A stretch of DNA of 10,921 nt, taken from Verrucomicrobiales bacterium. Lineage in GTDB: Bacteria; Verrucomicrobiota; Verrucomicrobiia; Verrucomicrobiales; V1-33. The stretch is from contig JALRGF010000254.1 of the NCBI GenBank assembly GCA_023253495.1, forward strand, positions 1 to 10,921, read 5' to 3'. Shown here piece by piece: positions 1 through 6,024 of the stretch (its first letter is position 1; every line of letters begins with the position of its first letter). The position numbers were made by a program, and so were the translations under genes. The notes beneath the pieces were generated by a model. That model worked only from the letters and a program-made list of their open reading frames with translations. It did not search any database and was not told the origin of the DNA.

Positions 1-833
1 ACAAGATCGACACCAAAGCGTTCAAGCGGGTGATCGATTCGAATTTTGACGGCGGTGTGACCGGCATCGTTCCCTGCGGTACCACCGGCGAATCGCCGAC
101 CCTCAGCCATGAGGAGCATCAGGCCGTGATCGCTCTGGCCATCAAAACCGCCCGCGGTCGCGGCCCGGTCATTGCCGGCACCGGCTCGAACTCAACCGCC
201 GAGGCGGTCTCGCTCACCCGGGCCGCCGAAGCCGCCGGCGCCGACGCCTCGCTGCAGGTCTGCCCGTATTACAACAAACCGTCCCAGGAAGGGGTGTACC
301 GCCACTTCCGAGCGGTGGCCGAGGCCACCTCGCTGCCGATCATCCTCTACAGCATTCCCGGACGCAGCGGCATCGAAATCAGCGTGGAAACGACCGCGCG
401 CCTCGCCACCGACTGCCCGAACATCATCGCCATGAAGGAAGCCGGCGGATCGGTGGAACGCGTCAGCCAGCTGCTGGCCGCCTGCCCGGCCGGATTCGAA
501 GTGCTTTCCGGCGACGACAGCCTGACCCTCGCCTTCCTGTCGGTCGGTGCCGTCGGCGTGATCAGCGTGGCCTCCAACCTCGTGCCGCGCGTGATGAGCG
601 ATCTGGTCGCCCACGCCCTCGCCGGCCGGTTCGATCAGGCTCTGGCCATCCATCGGCAGCATTACCGCCTGTTCTCCGACTTCATGAAACTCGACACCAA
701 CCCGGTGCCGATCAAAACGGCCATGTCACTTGCCGGTTTCGGCTCTCCCGACCTCCGGCTCCCCATGTTCGCCATGGACGACGCCCGCACCCAGACGCTT
801 CGGAAAACGCTCAAGGCCCTCAAGATCATCTGA
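1..833 (+). CDS. dapA: 4-hydroxy-tetrahydrodipicolinate synthase, 5' end missing
   Basis: DapA condenses pyruvate with aspartate semialdehyde in the cytoplasm, the first committed step to diaminopimelate and lysine. The frame is open from the left edge (first full codon at base 3), giving 276 visible residues. The family is usually about 290-300 residues, so roughly 15-20 N-terminal residues lie outside the window. Visible signatures are GTTGES (the substrate-binding threonine pair, residues 27-28 of the fragment), PYYNKP, LYSIPGRSG (with the catalytic tyrosine and the carboxylate-binding arginine) and IIAMKEAGG, whose lysine (fragment residue 145) should form the Schiff base with pyruvate. 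The C-terminal NPVPIKTAM motif is also typical. An in-frame GTG at base 30 is internal, because conserved sequence continues upstream of it. The gene converges on the MoxR gene with a 9-nt gap and no obvious terminator between them. Related N-acetylneuraminate lyase-type aldolases are less likely given the GTTGES and PYYNKP forms. Confidence 0.95.
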   Translation, partial: KIDTKAFKRVIDSNFDGGVTGIVPCGTTGESPTLSHEEHQAVIALAIKTARGRGPVIAGTGSNSTAEAVSLTRAAEAAGADASLQVCPYYNKPSQEGVYRHFRAVAEATSLPIILYSIPGRSGIEISVETTARLATDCPNIIAMKEAGGSVERVSQLLAACPAGFEVLSGDDSLTLAFLSVGAVGVISVASNLVPRVMSDLVAHALAGRFDQALAIHRQHYRLFSDFMKLDTNPVPIKTAMSLAGFGSPDLRLPMFAMDDARTQTLRKTLKALKII

Positions 834-842
834 GCGCCGGCG

Positions 843-1766
843 TCACGGGACCGGCACCACCTTCAGCAGATGCTCCAGCCACTGGCGCGTGGTGGTGCCC
901 CCCGCCTCCCCGGTCTCCCGCGCCGGCAACCGGTGCTGCCACACCGGCAATACCGCGCGTTTCACATCATCGGGATGCACCGCGGCATGACCCTCGAGCC
1001 AGGCGACCGCCTGGGCAGCCCGCAGCAACGCGATGGCCGCCCGCGGTGACAACCCGCTGCGCAGCCCCTCATGCTTTTTGACCGCCTGGGCGAGGGCGGC
1101 GATGTAACCGGTCACCGCCTCCGCCGCCGGCACCCGCAGCACTTCGGCCTGCAGTGTGCTCACCTCGGCCGCCGTCAGCAGCGGAGGCAGCGCCACCGGC
1201 ACCGGCCGTGCCGCATGCTGCGCCAGAATTTCCCCGAGCAACCGGACGTCGGGACTGGGCGGGGTCAGGCTGATCAGAAAGCGGTCGAGCTGCGGCTCGG
1301 GAAGCGGAAAGGTCCCCGTGGCATACAGCGTGTTCTGGGTTGCCATCACCAGAAACGGAGACGCCAAAGGCCGCGTCACCCCGTCAATCGTCACCTGCCG
1401 CTCGTTCATGCACTCGAGCAGCGCACTCTGGATGCGCGGATTGGTCCGGTTGATTTCGTCAGCCAGGACAATATTCGCAAAGACCGGCCCCGGAATGAAC
1501 TGAAACTCGCCCCGTCCTTGGTGGAACAGACTGTAACCGAGAATGTCCGAAGGCAGCAGGTCGGGGGTGAATTGCACCCGCTTGAACCGGCCATCGATCC
1601 CCGAGGCCAGGGTCTGGGCCAGGGTCGTCTTGCCGATGCCGGGGGCGCCCTGGATCAGCACATGACCGTGAGCCAGCAGCGCCACGATCAACCAATACGC
1701 CTCTTCCTCCGCCCCCAGCACGGTCGAGGTCAGTCGCTGATGCAGCAAAGCCAGTCGGTCTTTCAC
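843..1766 (-). CDS. MoxR-family AAA+ ATPase
   Basis: This is a cytoplasmic AAA+ ATPase of the MoxR/RavA class, which act as chaperone-like remodelers, often for metal insertion or for assembly of von Willebrand factor A proteins. The 307-residue protein has Walker A GAPGIGKT (40-47), Walker B IVLADE followed by INRTNPRIQSALLECMNE, sensor 1 at ATQN (N145), the family motif FPLPEPQLDRF (153-163) and sensor 2 GLSPRA (238-243). The GTG start at 1766 is chosen because it overlaps the upstream stop codon as GTGA, and the family match begins just after it. The frame is open further upstream, but that stretch lies inside the preceding gene. Family members usually sit beside DUF58 and transglutaminase-like genes. 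Here the downstream neighbour is the convergent dapA, so the only linked partner in view is the DUF5069 protein. Function is assigned at family level only; the substrate is unknown. Confidence 0.93.
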   Translation of the reverse strand: MKDRLALLHQRLTSTVLGAEEEAYWLIVALLAHGHVLIQGAPGIGKTTLAQTLASGIDGRFKRVQFTPDLLPSDILGYSLFHQGRGEFQFIPGPVFANIVLADEINRTNPRIQSALLECMNERQVTIDGVTRPLASPFLVMATQNTLYATGTFPLPEPQLDRFLISLTPPSPDVRLLGEILAQHAARPVPVALPPLLTAAEVSTLQAEVLRVPAAEAVTGYIAALAQAVKKHEGLRSGLSPRAAIALLRAAQAVAWLEGHAAVHPDDVKRAVLPVWQHRLPARETGEAGGTTTRQWLEHLLKVVPVP

Positions 1767-2302
1767 GCGGCACTCTGGAGCCCGGCCCGCACCAGAGCAA
1801 CGATCTTTGCGTCGTCGTCGCCAGCCGCCCACACATGGCGGAGAAAATCAGCCGGATGCACGTCACAAGCCATCAGGAAACGACGGTCGCCACCGCACCC
1901 GAACATGATGTCCGGATCCAGCTCCCCCCGCAGTTTCAATCGCGCCTTCTTCACAATCCGCGCAAAATACGGCCGCCCGTCCAGCGAGGCATCATCCTTG
2001 GCCGGCAACTGCCCGGCCGGGAAAAACGTCCCCGAGGGCCGCCCGCCCTGCACCACCAGGAAATAATCGCGCCGCACCGCCGCGACCAGCAACGCCGCCG
2101 CCGGCGGCAACGGCGCCCCATCCCCATAGTCCTCCACAAAATCAAAAAACTCCCGAGGCTGACAGCCGATGCTCTCCAGGAACCGCAGGTCGCCGTCGGT
2201 GTAATACGCCGACCAGTCGGTACGGCCCGACCGGTACTCGGCCAGGCATTTGTCAAAAAGAGCGAGAAACGGGTCCTGCCACGTAAATGAGGTCAGTCGC
2301 AT
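1763..2302 (-). CDS. DUF5069-like protein, translationally coupled to MoxR
   Basis: This 179-residue soluble protein has no known function. Residues about 108-175 resemble the DUF5069 pattern as I recall it: a basic helix (FARIVKKARLKLRGEL), a GCGGDRRFL block (136-143) and an acidic end with WAAGDDDAKIVALV (158-171). Residues about 9-100 form a second conserved-looking part with WQDPFLALFDKCL, FFDFVEDYGDG and AVRRDYFLVVQ (75-85). No signal peptide or membrane segment is seen. The ATG at 2302 is preferred over an in-frame ATG at 2476, because residues between them look like translated non-coding sequence and the recognisable protein begins with the WQDPF stretch. A weak purine-rich GAGG lies about 13 nt upstream. 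The stop overlaps the MoxR GTG start by 4 nt, so the two are probably one transcript and functionally linked. The family name is recalled, not searched. Confidence 0.8.
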   Translation of the reverse strand: MRLTSFTWQDPFLALFDKCLAEYRSGRTDWSAYYTDGDLRFLESIGCQPREFFDFVEDYGDGAPLPPAAALLVAAVRRDYFLVVQGGRPSGTFFPAGQLPAKDDASLDGRPYFARIVKKARLKLRGELDPDIMFGCGGDRRFLMACDVHPADFLRHVWAAGDDDAKIVALVRAGLQSAA

Positions 2303-2416
2303 CCGCCAACTCTGCCTCGGAACCGCCGCCCCGCAAGGGACACCACCTCCGGCGCTCCGCCCCCATTGCGTCTTTTCGCCACCCCAGACCCCGGTCAATC
2401 CCTGATGCCTCCGCCA

Positions 2417-2446
2417 TTGCCAATCCGCTTCTCCGTCTGCTAGGTT
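2417..2446 (+). promoter_or_regulatory. Weak sigma70-like promoter candidate for sod
   Basis: The 192-bp divergent gap between the DUF5069 gene and the superoxide dismutase gene (2303-2494) must hold both promoters. For the forward gene, TTGCCA (2417-2422) and TAGGTT (2441-2446) are spaced by 18 nt. They match the sigma70 consensus at 5/6 and 3/6 positions. The leader would be about 40 nt and has no clear Shine-Dalgarno sequence before the ATG at 2495. For the reverse gene, a TTGACC box lies at 2398-2393, but I see no convincing -10 partner. Nothing else in the gap stands out. Confidence 0.25.
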
Positions 2447-2494
2447 AACTCCTTTACCTGTATCCTCCGCCTTCATCCTTCACCTATCACACCC

Positions 2495-3217
2495 ATGACC
2501 CGCCGCCACCTGCTCTCCACCAGCCTGCTCGCCGCCGCCAGCGCCCTGCCCGGCAAAGCCATCGCCCAGGCCTCCGCCACCGCCGCACCGGCTTTCTTCA
2601 AACTCGCCCCGCTGCCCTACGCGGCCGATGCCTTGGAACCGTACATCGACGCCCAGACGATGACCATCCACCACGGCAAACACCACCAGACCTACGTCAC
2701 CAAACTCAACGAAGCCCTCGCCACCCTGCCGACCGCCCCCAAAGGAACCCCGGAAGAACTCCACGGCTGGCTCTCAAACCTCGACGCCGTCCCCGAGAAA
2801 ATCCGCACCGCCGTCCGGAACCACGGCGGTGGCCACTTCAACCACGACCTCTTCTGGAACTCACTCAGCCCGAAAAAATCCGAACCCACCGGCGAACTCG
2901 CCGAAGCTCTCGGCAGCGCCTTCGGCTCCAAGGAAGCCGCCATGGAGGAATACCTCGACAAAGGCGGCAAAATCTTCGGCTCCGGCTGGATCTGGCTTGT
3001 CTTCGATCCGAAGAAAAAAGCCATCGCCATGACCACCACCCCGAATCAGGACACCCCGCTCGCCGCCGGCCACGTCCCGCTCCTCGGGATCGATGTCTGG
3101 GAGCACGCTTACTACCTCAAATACCAGAACAAGCGCGCCGATTACCTCAAGGCCGTGGCCGAAATCATCAACTGGGACGTGATTGCCGATCGCTACGCCA
3201 AAGCGCTCAAGAGCTGA
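2495..3217 (+). CDS. Exported Fe/Mn-type superoxide dismutase
   Basis: This enzyme dismutates superoxide to oxygen and hydrogen peroxide. The 240-residue protein has the family core from about residue 35 (LAPLPYAADALEPYID) to the end. The expected metal ligands are present: H59 in TIHHGKHHQTYV, H117 in GGGHFNHDLFW, and D200 and H204 in DVWEHAYYLKY. Q185 in the NQD triplet and the GGH before the second ligand are the pattern of manganese or cambialistic enzymes rather than strict iron ones. The first 26 residues are absent from cytoplasmic SodA/SodB. They contain an RR pair at 3-4, a hydrophobic stretch and an AQA site near 24-26, like a Tat or Sec signal peptide, so the enzyme probably acts in the periplasm. 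The gene stands alone, divergent from the DUF5069 gene and convergent with aguA. Metal preference is inferred from residues only. Confidence 0.94.
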   Translation: MTRRHLLSTSLLAAASALPGKAIAQASATAAPAFFKLAPLPYAADALEPYIDAQTMTIHHGKHHQTYVTKLNEALATLPTAPKGTPEELHGWLSNLDAVPEKIRTAVRNHGGGHFNHDLFWNSLSPKKSEPTGELAEALGSAFGSKEAAMEEYLDKGGKIFGSGWIWLVFDPKKKAIAMTTTPNQDTPLAAGHVPLLGIDVWEHAYYLKYQNKRADYLKAVAEIINWDVIADRYAKALKS

Positions 3218-3234
3218 ACCGCCACGCCCCCAGG

Positions 3235-3267
3235 CCGGCTCCTCCCGCCGGACCCTCTCCCTCTTTT
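3235..3267 (+). terminator. Possible weak terminator after sod
   Basis: CCGGC (3235-3239) and GCCGG (3247-3251) form a perfect 5-bp stem with a 7-nt loop, 17 nt after the superoxide dismutase stop codon. A pyrimidine-rich run ending in TTTT (3264-3267) follows. The stem is short and the T-run starts late, so this is only a candidate for intrinsic termination. Confidence 0.3.
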
Positions 3268-3295
3268 CCTTCCTCCTTCGTTCCTTCCTCCTTCG
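3266..3295. repeat. 15-nt perfect tandem repeat in a polypyrimidine tract
   Basis: TTCCTTCCTCCTTCG occurs twice head to tail (3266-3280 and 3281-3295) inside an almost pure C/T tract from about 3252 to 3296. It lies in the 145-bp gap between the convergent sod and aguA genes. Slippage could generate such a repeat, and a mirror-like homopyrimidine tract could also adopt triplex structure. No coding role is apparent. Confidence 0.8.
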
Positions 3296-3340
3296 ACCAT
3301 TCCCCTCCGGGCCCTCTCGCACCGACGGTCTCCCGGAGCG

Positions 3341-3360
3341 CCCTCCCTCCCCTTTTCCCC
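3341..3360 (-). other. G-quadruplex candidate right after the aguA stop codon
   Basis: Read on the reverse strand, four G-runs (4, 4, 3 and 3 Gs) are separated by loops AAAA, A and A. This meets the canonical G3+ N1-7 rule with very short loops. It begins 2 nt after the aguA TGA stop (3365-3363), so it would be in the 3' end of the aguBA mRNA. It could act in RNA 3'-end stability or transcription pausing, or be a by-product of the C-rich strand. The pattern is seen directly; folding is inferred. Confidence 0.55.
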
Positions 3361-3362
3361 GC

Positions 3363-4856
3363 TCAATACACCGGCCGCGGCGCCGGCGGCGGATTTCGAA
3401 TCAGATCGACCACCTTCGGGAAGGCCGCCAAGGGCAGCTGCTGCGTCAGGCAGTGAAAGGCGCCCAGCCCCCAGATCAGCTCCCGGCAGTCAATCGGGTA
3501 AATGCGCCGCGTGGGAAAGGACTTCACCATGATTTCCAGGGCTTTCTCGTCCGCCGGATCATCGTACTGCGGCAGCAATACCACTTTGTTGCCAATGTAA
3601 AAATTCGCATAGGTCGCCGGCATCCGCTGCCCCTTGCGCACGATCGGCTGGGGCATCGGCAACGGCACCACCGTCAGCGGGGTGCCATCTTCCACCTTCA
3701 TCTCTTTGAGCAACTCCAGATTCCTGCTCAAAACCGCGTGGTTCCGGTCCTTCGGGTTCTCCTCCACACAGGTCACCACCGTCGTCCGGTTGATGAACCG
3801 CGTGATCGTGTCGATATGCCCGTCGGTATCATCACCCTCCAGCCCGCCCGGTAACCACAACACCTGCGTCACCCCCAGATAATCTTTCAAAAGGCGCTCC
3901 ATATCCTCCCTCTTCACACCACGGTTCCGGTTCTTGTTCAACAGACACGACTCGGTCGTCAAAACCGTGCCGGACCCGTTGACCTCAATCGCTCCACCTT
4001 CCATCACCATGCCGGGTTGGAAAATCTTTCCGCCCAGATACTCGGCCATCCGCCGGCCTATGCCCGCATCGACCGCCGCCTTGTCATACTTCTGGCCCCA
4101 GGAATTGAATTTCCACACCACCGACCCGCCCCCACGGTCTTCGCCGCGCACCACGAAGGTCGCCCCGTGGTCGCGACACCACGGTTCCATGCACGGCATC
4201 TCCAGAAAATGCACCCGGCTCTGCTCCGCAATCGTCAGCAAATCCCGGATCGTCTGCCGGTCCTCCTCCGAGGCCACATTGATGAACACCTGCTCGGAAG
4301 CCACCAGCGCATGCAACATGGACTCAAACGCCGGCAACACCGCCTCATACGCCCCCTTTCCCGGAAAACTGATCCCTTTCCGGTTCGGCCACGTCAGAAA
4401 GGTCCCATAATGAGTCTCCCACTCCGCCGGCATCCGGAACTTCGCCTGCCGCGGCGTCTTCGACGATTCCTCAAACCACACCGCCTTCTTCACCGCTTTG
4501 GCCTTTACACCCGCCGCCGCCGGCTTCACCACCTTCTTCACCGCGACCACCGACCGCTTCTTCTCCGCCCCTTTGACCACAGCTTTGTCCTGCCCCTTGA
4601 CTTTGCCCTTGCCGGAAACCGTCGGCACCCCCGCCCCGCCAGCCGCGGCGCCCTTCGAACGAGCCCCCGGAGTCTCTTTCGTGCCTTTGGTTTTAACCTC
4701 TCCTTTCGCCTTCGCCTCCCGGATCTCCTTGGTCCCCGCACCAGCACGCCCCGCGGCCCGCTTTCCCCTGCCTCCGGCATCGGTCTTCGTCAGATTGTGC
4801 GATCGGGGTTGGGCCTTGACCGGTTGTCGGGAGGCCGGGGCTTTGGTGGCTTTCAT
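3363..4856 (-). CDS. aguA: Agmatine deiminase with a long basic N-terminal tail
   Basis: Agmatine deiminase (peptidyl-arginine deiminase superfamily) hydrolyses agmatine to N-carbamoylputrescine and ammonia. The catalytic core runs from about residue 139 (KFRMPAEWETHYGTFLTWP) to 497. It shows the PWCRDHGATFV block (D229), the MEGGAIEVNG block, DDTDGHIDT with H347, and GLGAFHCLTQQLP whose C469 should be the nucleophile. A typical family member is about 350-370 residues. The surplus is a tail of about 135 residues rich in Lys and Ala (about 26 Lys in the first 130), with no hydrophobic segment, resembling histone H1-like tails. The ATG at 4856 is used because it follows the aguB stop by 28 nt and the frame stays open with a consistent composition. 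An ATG at 4433, exactly where normal family members begin, is the main alternative start. Neither has a good Shine-Dalgarno sequence. It forms an operon with aguB. Confidence 0.9.
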   Translation of the reverse strand: MKATKAPASRQPVKAQPRSHNLTKTDAGGRGKRAAGRAGAGTKEIREAKAKGEVKTKGTKETPGARSKGAAAGGAGVPTVSGKGKVKGQDKAVVKGAEKKRSVVAVKKVVKPAAAGVKAKAVKKAVWFEESSKTPRQAKFRMPAEWETHYGTFLTWPNRKGISFPGKGAYEAVLPAFESMLHALVASEQVFINVASEEDRQTIRDLLTIAEQSRVHFLEMPCMEPWCRDHGATFVVRGEDRGGGSVVWKFNSWGQKYDKAAVDAGIGRRMAEYLGGKIFQPGMVMEGGAIEVNGSGTVLTTESCLLNKNRNRGVKREDMERLLKDYLGVTQVLWLPGGLEGDDTDGHIDTITRFINRTTVVTCVEENPKDRNHAVLSRNLELLKEMKVEDGTPLTVVPLPMPQPIVRKGQRMPATYANFYIGNKVVLLPQYDDPADEKALEIMVKSFPTRRIYPIDCRELIWGLGAFHCLTQQLPLAAFPKVVDLIRNPPPAPRPVY

Positions 4857-4861
4857 GGAAA

Positions 4862-4875
4862 ACGGGAAAACCCGT
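4862..4875 (-). promoter_or_regulatory. Hairpin in the aguB-aguA junction
   Basis: ACGGG and CCCGT form a perfect 5-bp stem around a 4-nt loop (TTTT on the coding strand), placed 5 nt before the aguA ATG at 4856 and 9 nt after the aguB stop. It occupies the spot where a ribosome binding site would be expected, and no Shine-Dalgarno sequence is visible there. It could limit aguA initiation or mark a processing site, but it could also be chance. Confidence 0.3.
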
Positions 4876-4884
4876 GGTAAAATC

Positions 4885-5787
4885 CTAGTCGAGATAACGT
4901 TGCGTAATTCCTTGATAGGCGTCGATGCGGCGGTCCCGCAGAAACGGCCACCCGTGCCGCTGCGCCTCAATCACCCCGGGATCCACCTCCGCCAACACCA
5001 CCTCATCCCGGTCGGCAGCCGCCTGCACCAGAATCTGACCCGACGGGTCCGCCACAAAACTCCTCCCCCAGAATTCCAGACCGGGAGGCCCCTCCGGTTG
5101 CTCCATCCCCCATCGATTCGCCGCCGCCACATACACCCCATTGGCCACCGCATGACCGCGCTGGATCGTCTCCCAACTGGAATATTGCCGCGCACCATAC
5201 TCCGCTTTCTCCGGCGGCAGCCACCCGATCGCTGTCGGATAAAACAAGACCTGGGCCCCCTGCAACGCGGTCAGCCGCGCGCCTTCCGGATACCACTGGT
5301 CCCAGCAGATGAGCACCCCGATCCGCCCGTACGCGGTGTCCCAGACCCGGAAACCCAGATCTCCGGGGGTAAAGTAAAATTTCTCGTAAAACTGCGGATC
5401 ATCAGGGATATGCATCTTCCGATACGTCCCCAGCTGCTTGCCGTCCGCATCAATGACCACCGCCGAATTGTGATACAACCCCGGTGCCCGCTTCTCAAAC
5501 AACGGCACCACCAGAACCACCCCCAGCTTCTTCGCCACCGCCCGCATTTCCTCGGTCTGCGGCCCGGGAATCGTCTCGGCGAACCGGAAATACTCCTGCT
5601 TCTCGGCCTGACAGAAATACTGTGTGGCAAACATCTCCTGCAGACAAATGACCTGCGCTCCCTTCCGCGCCGCCTCGGCAATCAGCTTCTTCGTGCCCGC
5701 CACGTTCCGAGCCACCGACGGCCCGCAGGCCATCTGGACCAGACCGATGGTAAACCGACCGTTTCTTGGATGTTTTCGAACAGGCAT
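4885..5787 (-). CDS. aguB: N-carbamoylputrescine amidase
   Basis: This nitrilase-superfamily hydrolase converts N-carbamoylputrescine to putrescine, carbon dioxide and ammonia, completing the agmatine route to putrescine. The 300-residue length is normal for the family. The Glu-Lys-Cys triad is visible: E51 in CLQEMFATQYFC, K124 in YRKMHIPDDP and C161 in GVLICWDQWYPEGARL. The YHNSAVVIDADG segment and the WETIQRGHAVANGVYVAAANR segment are also typical of the plant and bacterial enzyme. The assignment rests on these motifs and on aguA lying 28 nt downstream on the same strand. Together they need agmatine from an arginine decarboxylase, which is not in the window. The ATG at 5787 lies a few residues before the conserved RFTIGLVQMAC strand. 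No strong Shine-Dalgarno sequence is seen. A beta-ureidopropionase-like role is less likely given the neighbour. Confidence 0.94.
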   Translation of the reverse strand: MPVRKHPRNGRFTIGLVQMACGPSVARNVAGTKKLIAEAARKGAQVICLQEMFATQYFCQAEKQEYFRFAETIPGPQTEEMRAVAKKLGVVLVVPLFEKRAPGLYHNSAVVIDADGKQLGTYRKMHIPDDPQFYEKFYFTPGDLGFRVWDTAYGRIGVLICWDQWYPEGARLTALQGAQVLFYPTAIGWLPPEKAEYGARQYSSWETIQRGHAVANGVYVAAANRWGMEQPEGPPGLEFWGRSFVADPSGQILVQAAADRDEVVLAEVDPGVIEAQRHGWPFLRDRRIDAYQGITQRYLD

Positions 5788-5804
5788 TCGTGCGAAGTGA
5801 AAGA

Positions 5805-5834
5805 GTTTTAAGGCGAAGGAGGGGCGGGATGCAA
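5805..5834 (-). promoter_or_regulatory. Promoter candidate for the aguBA operon
   Basis: On the reverse strand TTGCAT (5834-5829) and TAAAAC (5810-5805) are separated by 18 nt. The -10 matches 4/6 and the -35 matches 3/6 of the sigma70 consensus. The predicted start would lie about 10 nt before the aguB ATG, giving a very short leader, which fits the lack of a Shine-Dalgarno sequence. Weak by sequence alone. Confidence 0.28.
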
Positions 5835-6024
5835 CCCGATTTGTTAGGATTCTCCCGGATCGTCACCGAAGAACCTGACCGCGAGGGCGCTGGACCACGA
5901 CAGAGGCTGCCGGGATATGGACATAATGACGCAGCCGGACTCATCCCGTACCCGCCGCCCATAGCGTCGTCCTGACGCCTTTTGTGCAGATTTCTTGATT
6001 TATCCTTCAAACCACTTATCACCA
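5835..6024. other. Divergent intergenic region before rapA
   Basis: About 190 bp between the divergent aguB and rapA genes with no supportable gene. For rapA, a good -10-like CATAAT lies at 5922-5927, with only a poor upstream partner (ACGACA, 19-nt spacing). A 6-bp inverted repeat, GGCTGC (5905-5910) and GCAGCC (5931-5936), brackets that -10 and could be an operator or a chance pair. The rapA leader would be about 90 nt. I recognise no riboswitch or small RNA here. Confidence 0.3.

Noticed and set aside
843..1832. MoxR start at an ATG in frame at 1832
   Set aside because: The added 22 residues are an Arg-rich read-through of the preceding gene. The GTG at 1766 gives a clean 4-nt GTGA overlap and a normal family N-terminus.
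2303..2476. N-terminal extension of the DUF5069-like protein to the ATG at 2476
   Set aside because: The added 58 residues are Gly/Trp/Arg-rich without similarity to the family, and would leave little room for the divergent promoters.
4498..5811. A long forward open frame (437 codons) antisense to aguA and aguB
   Set aside because: Its translation is Arg/Pro/His-rich low-complexity sequence without any recognisable motif, and it lies opposite two genes with intact catalytic residues. Long antisense frames are expected in GC-rich DNA.
5905..5936. Structured RNA or riboswitch upstream of rapA
   Set aside because: Only one 6-bp inverted repeat with a 20-nt loop is visible. No known riboswitch core could be recognised.
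5995..6024. TTG at 5995 as the rapA start
   Set aside because: It would add ten residues without similarity to RapA. The ATG at 6025 lies just before the conserved PGQRW region.
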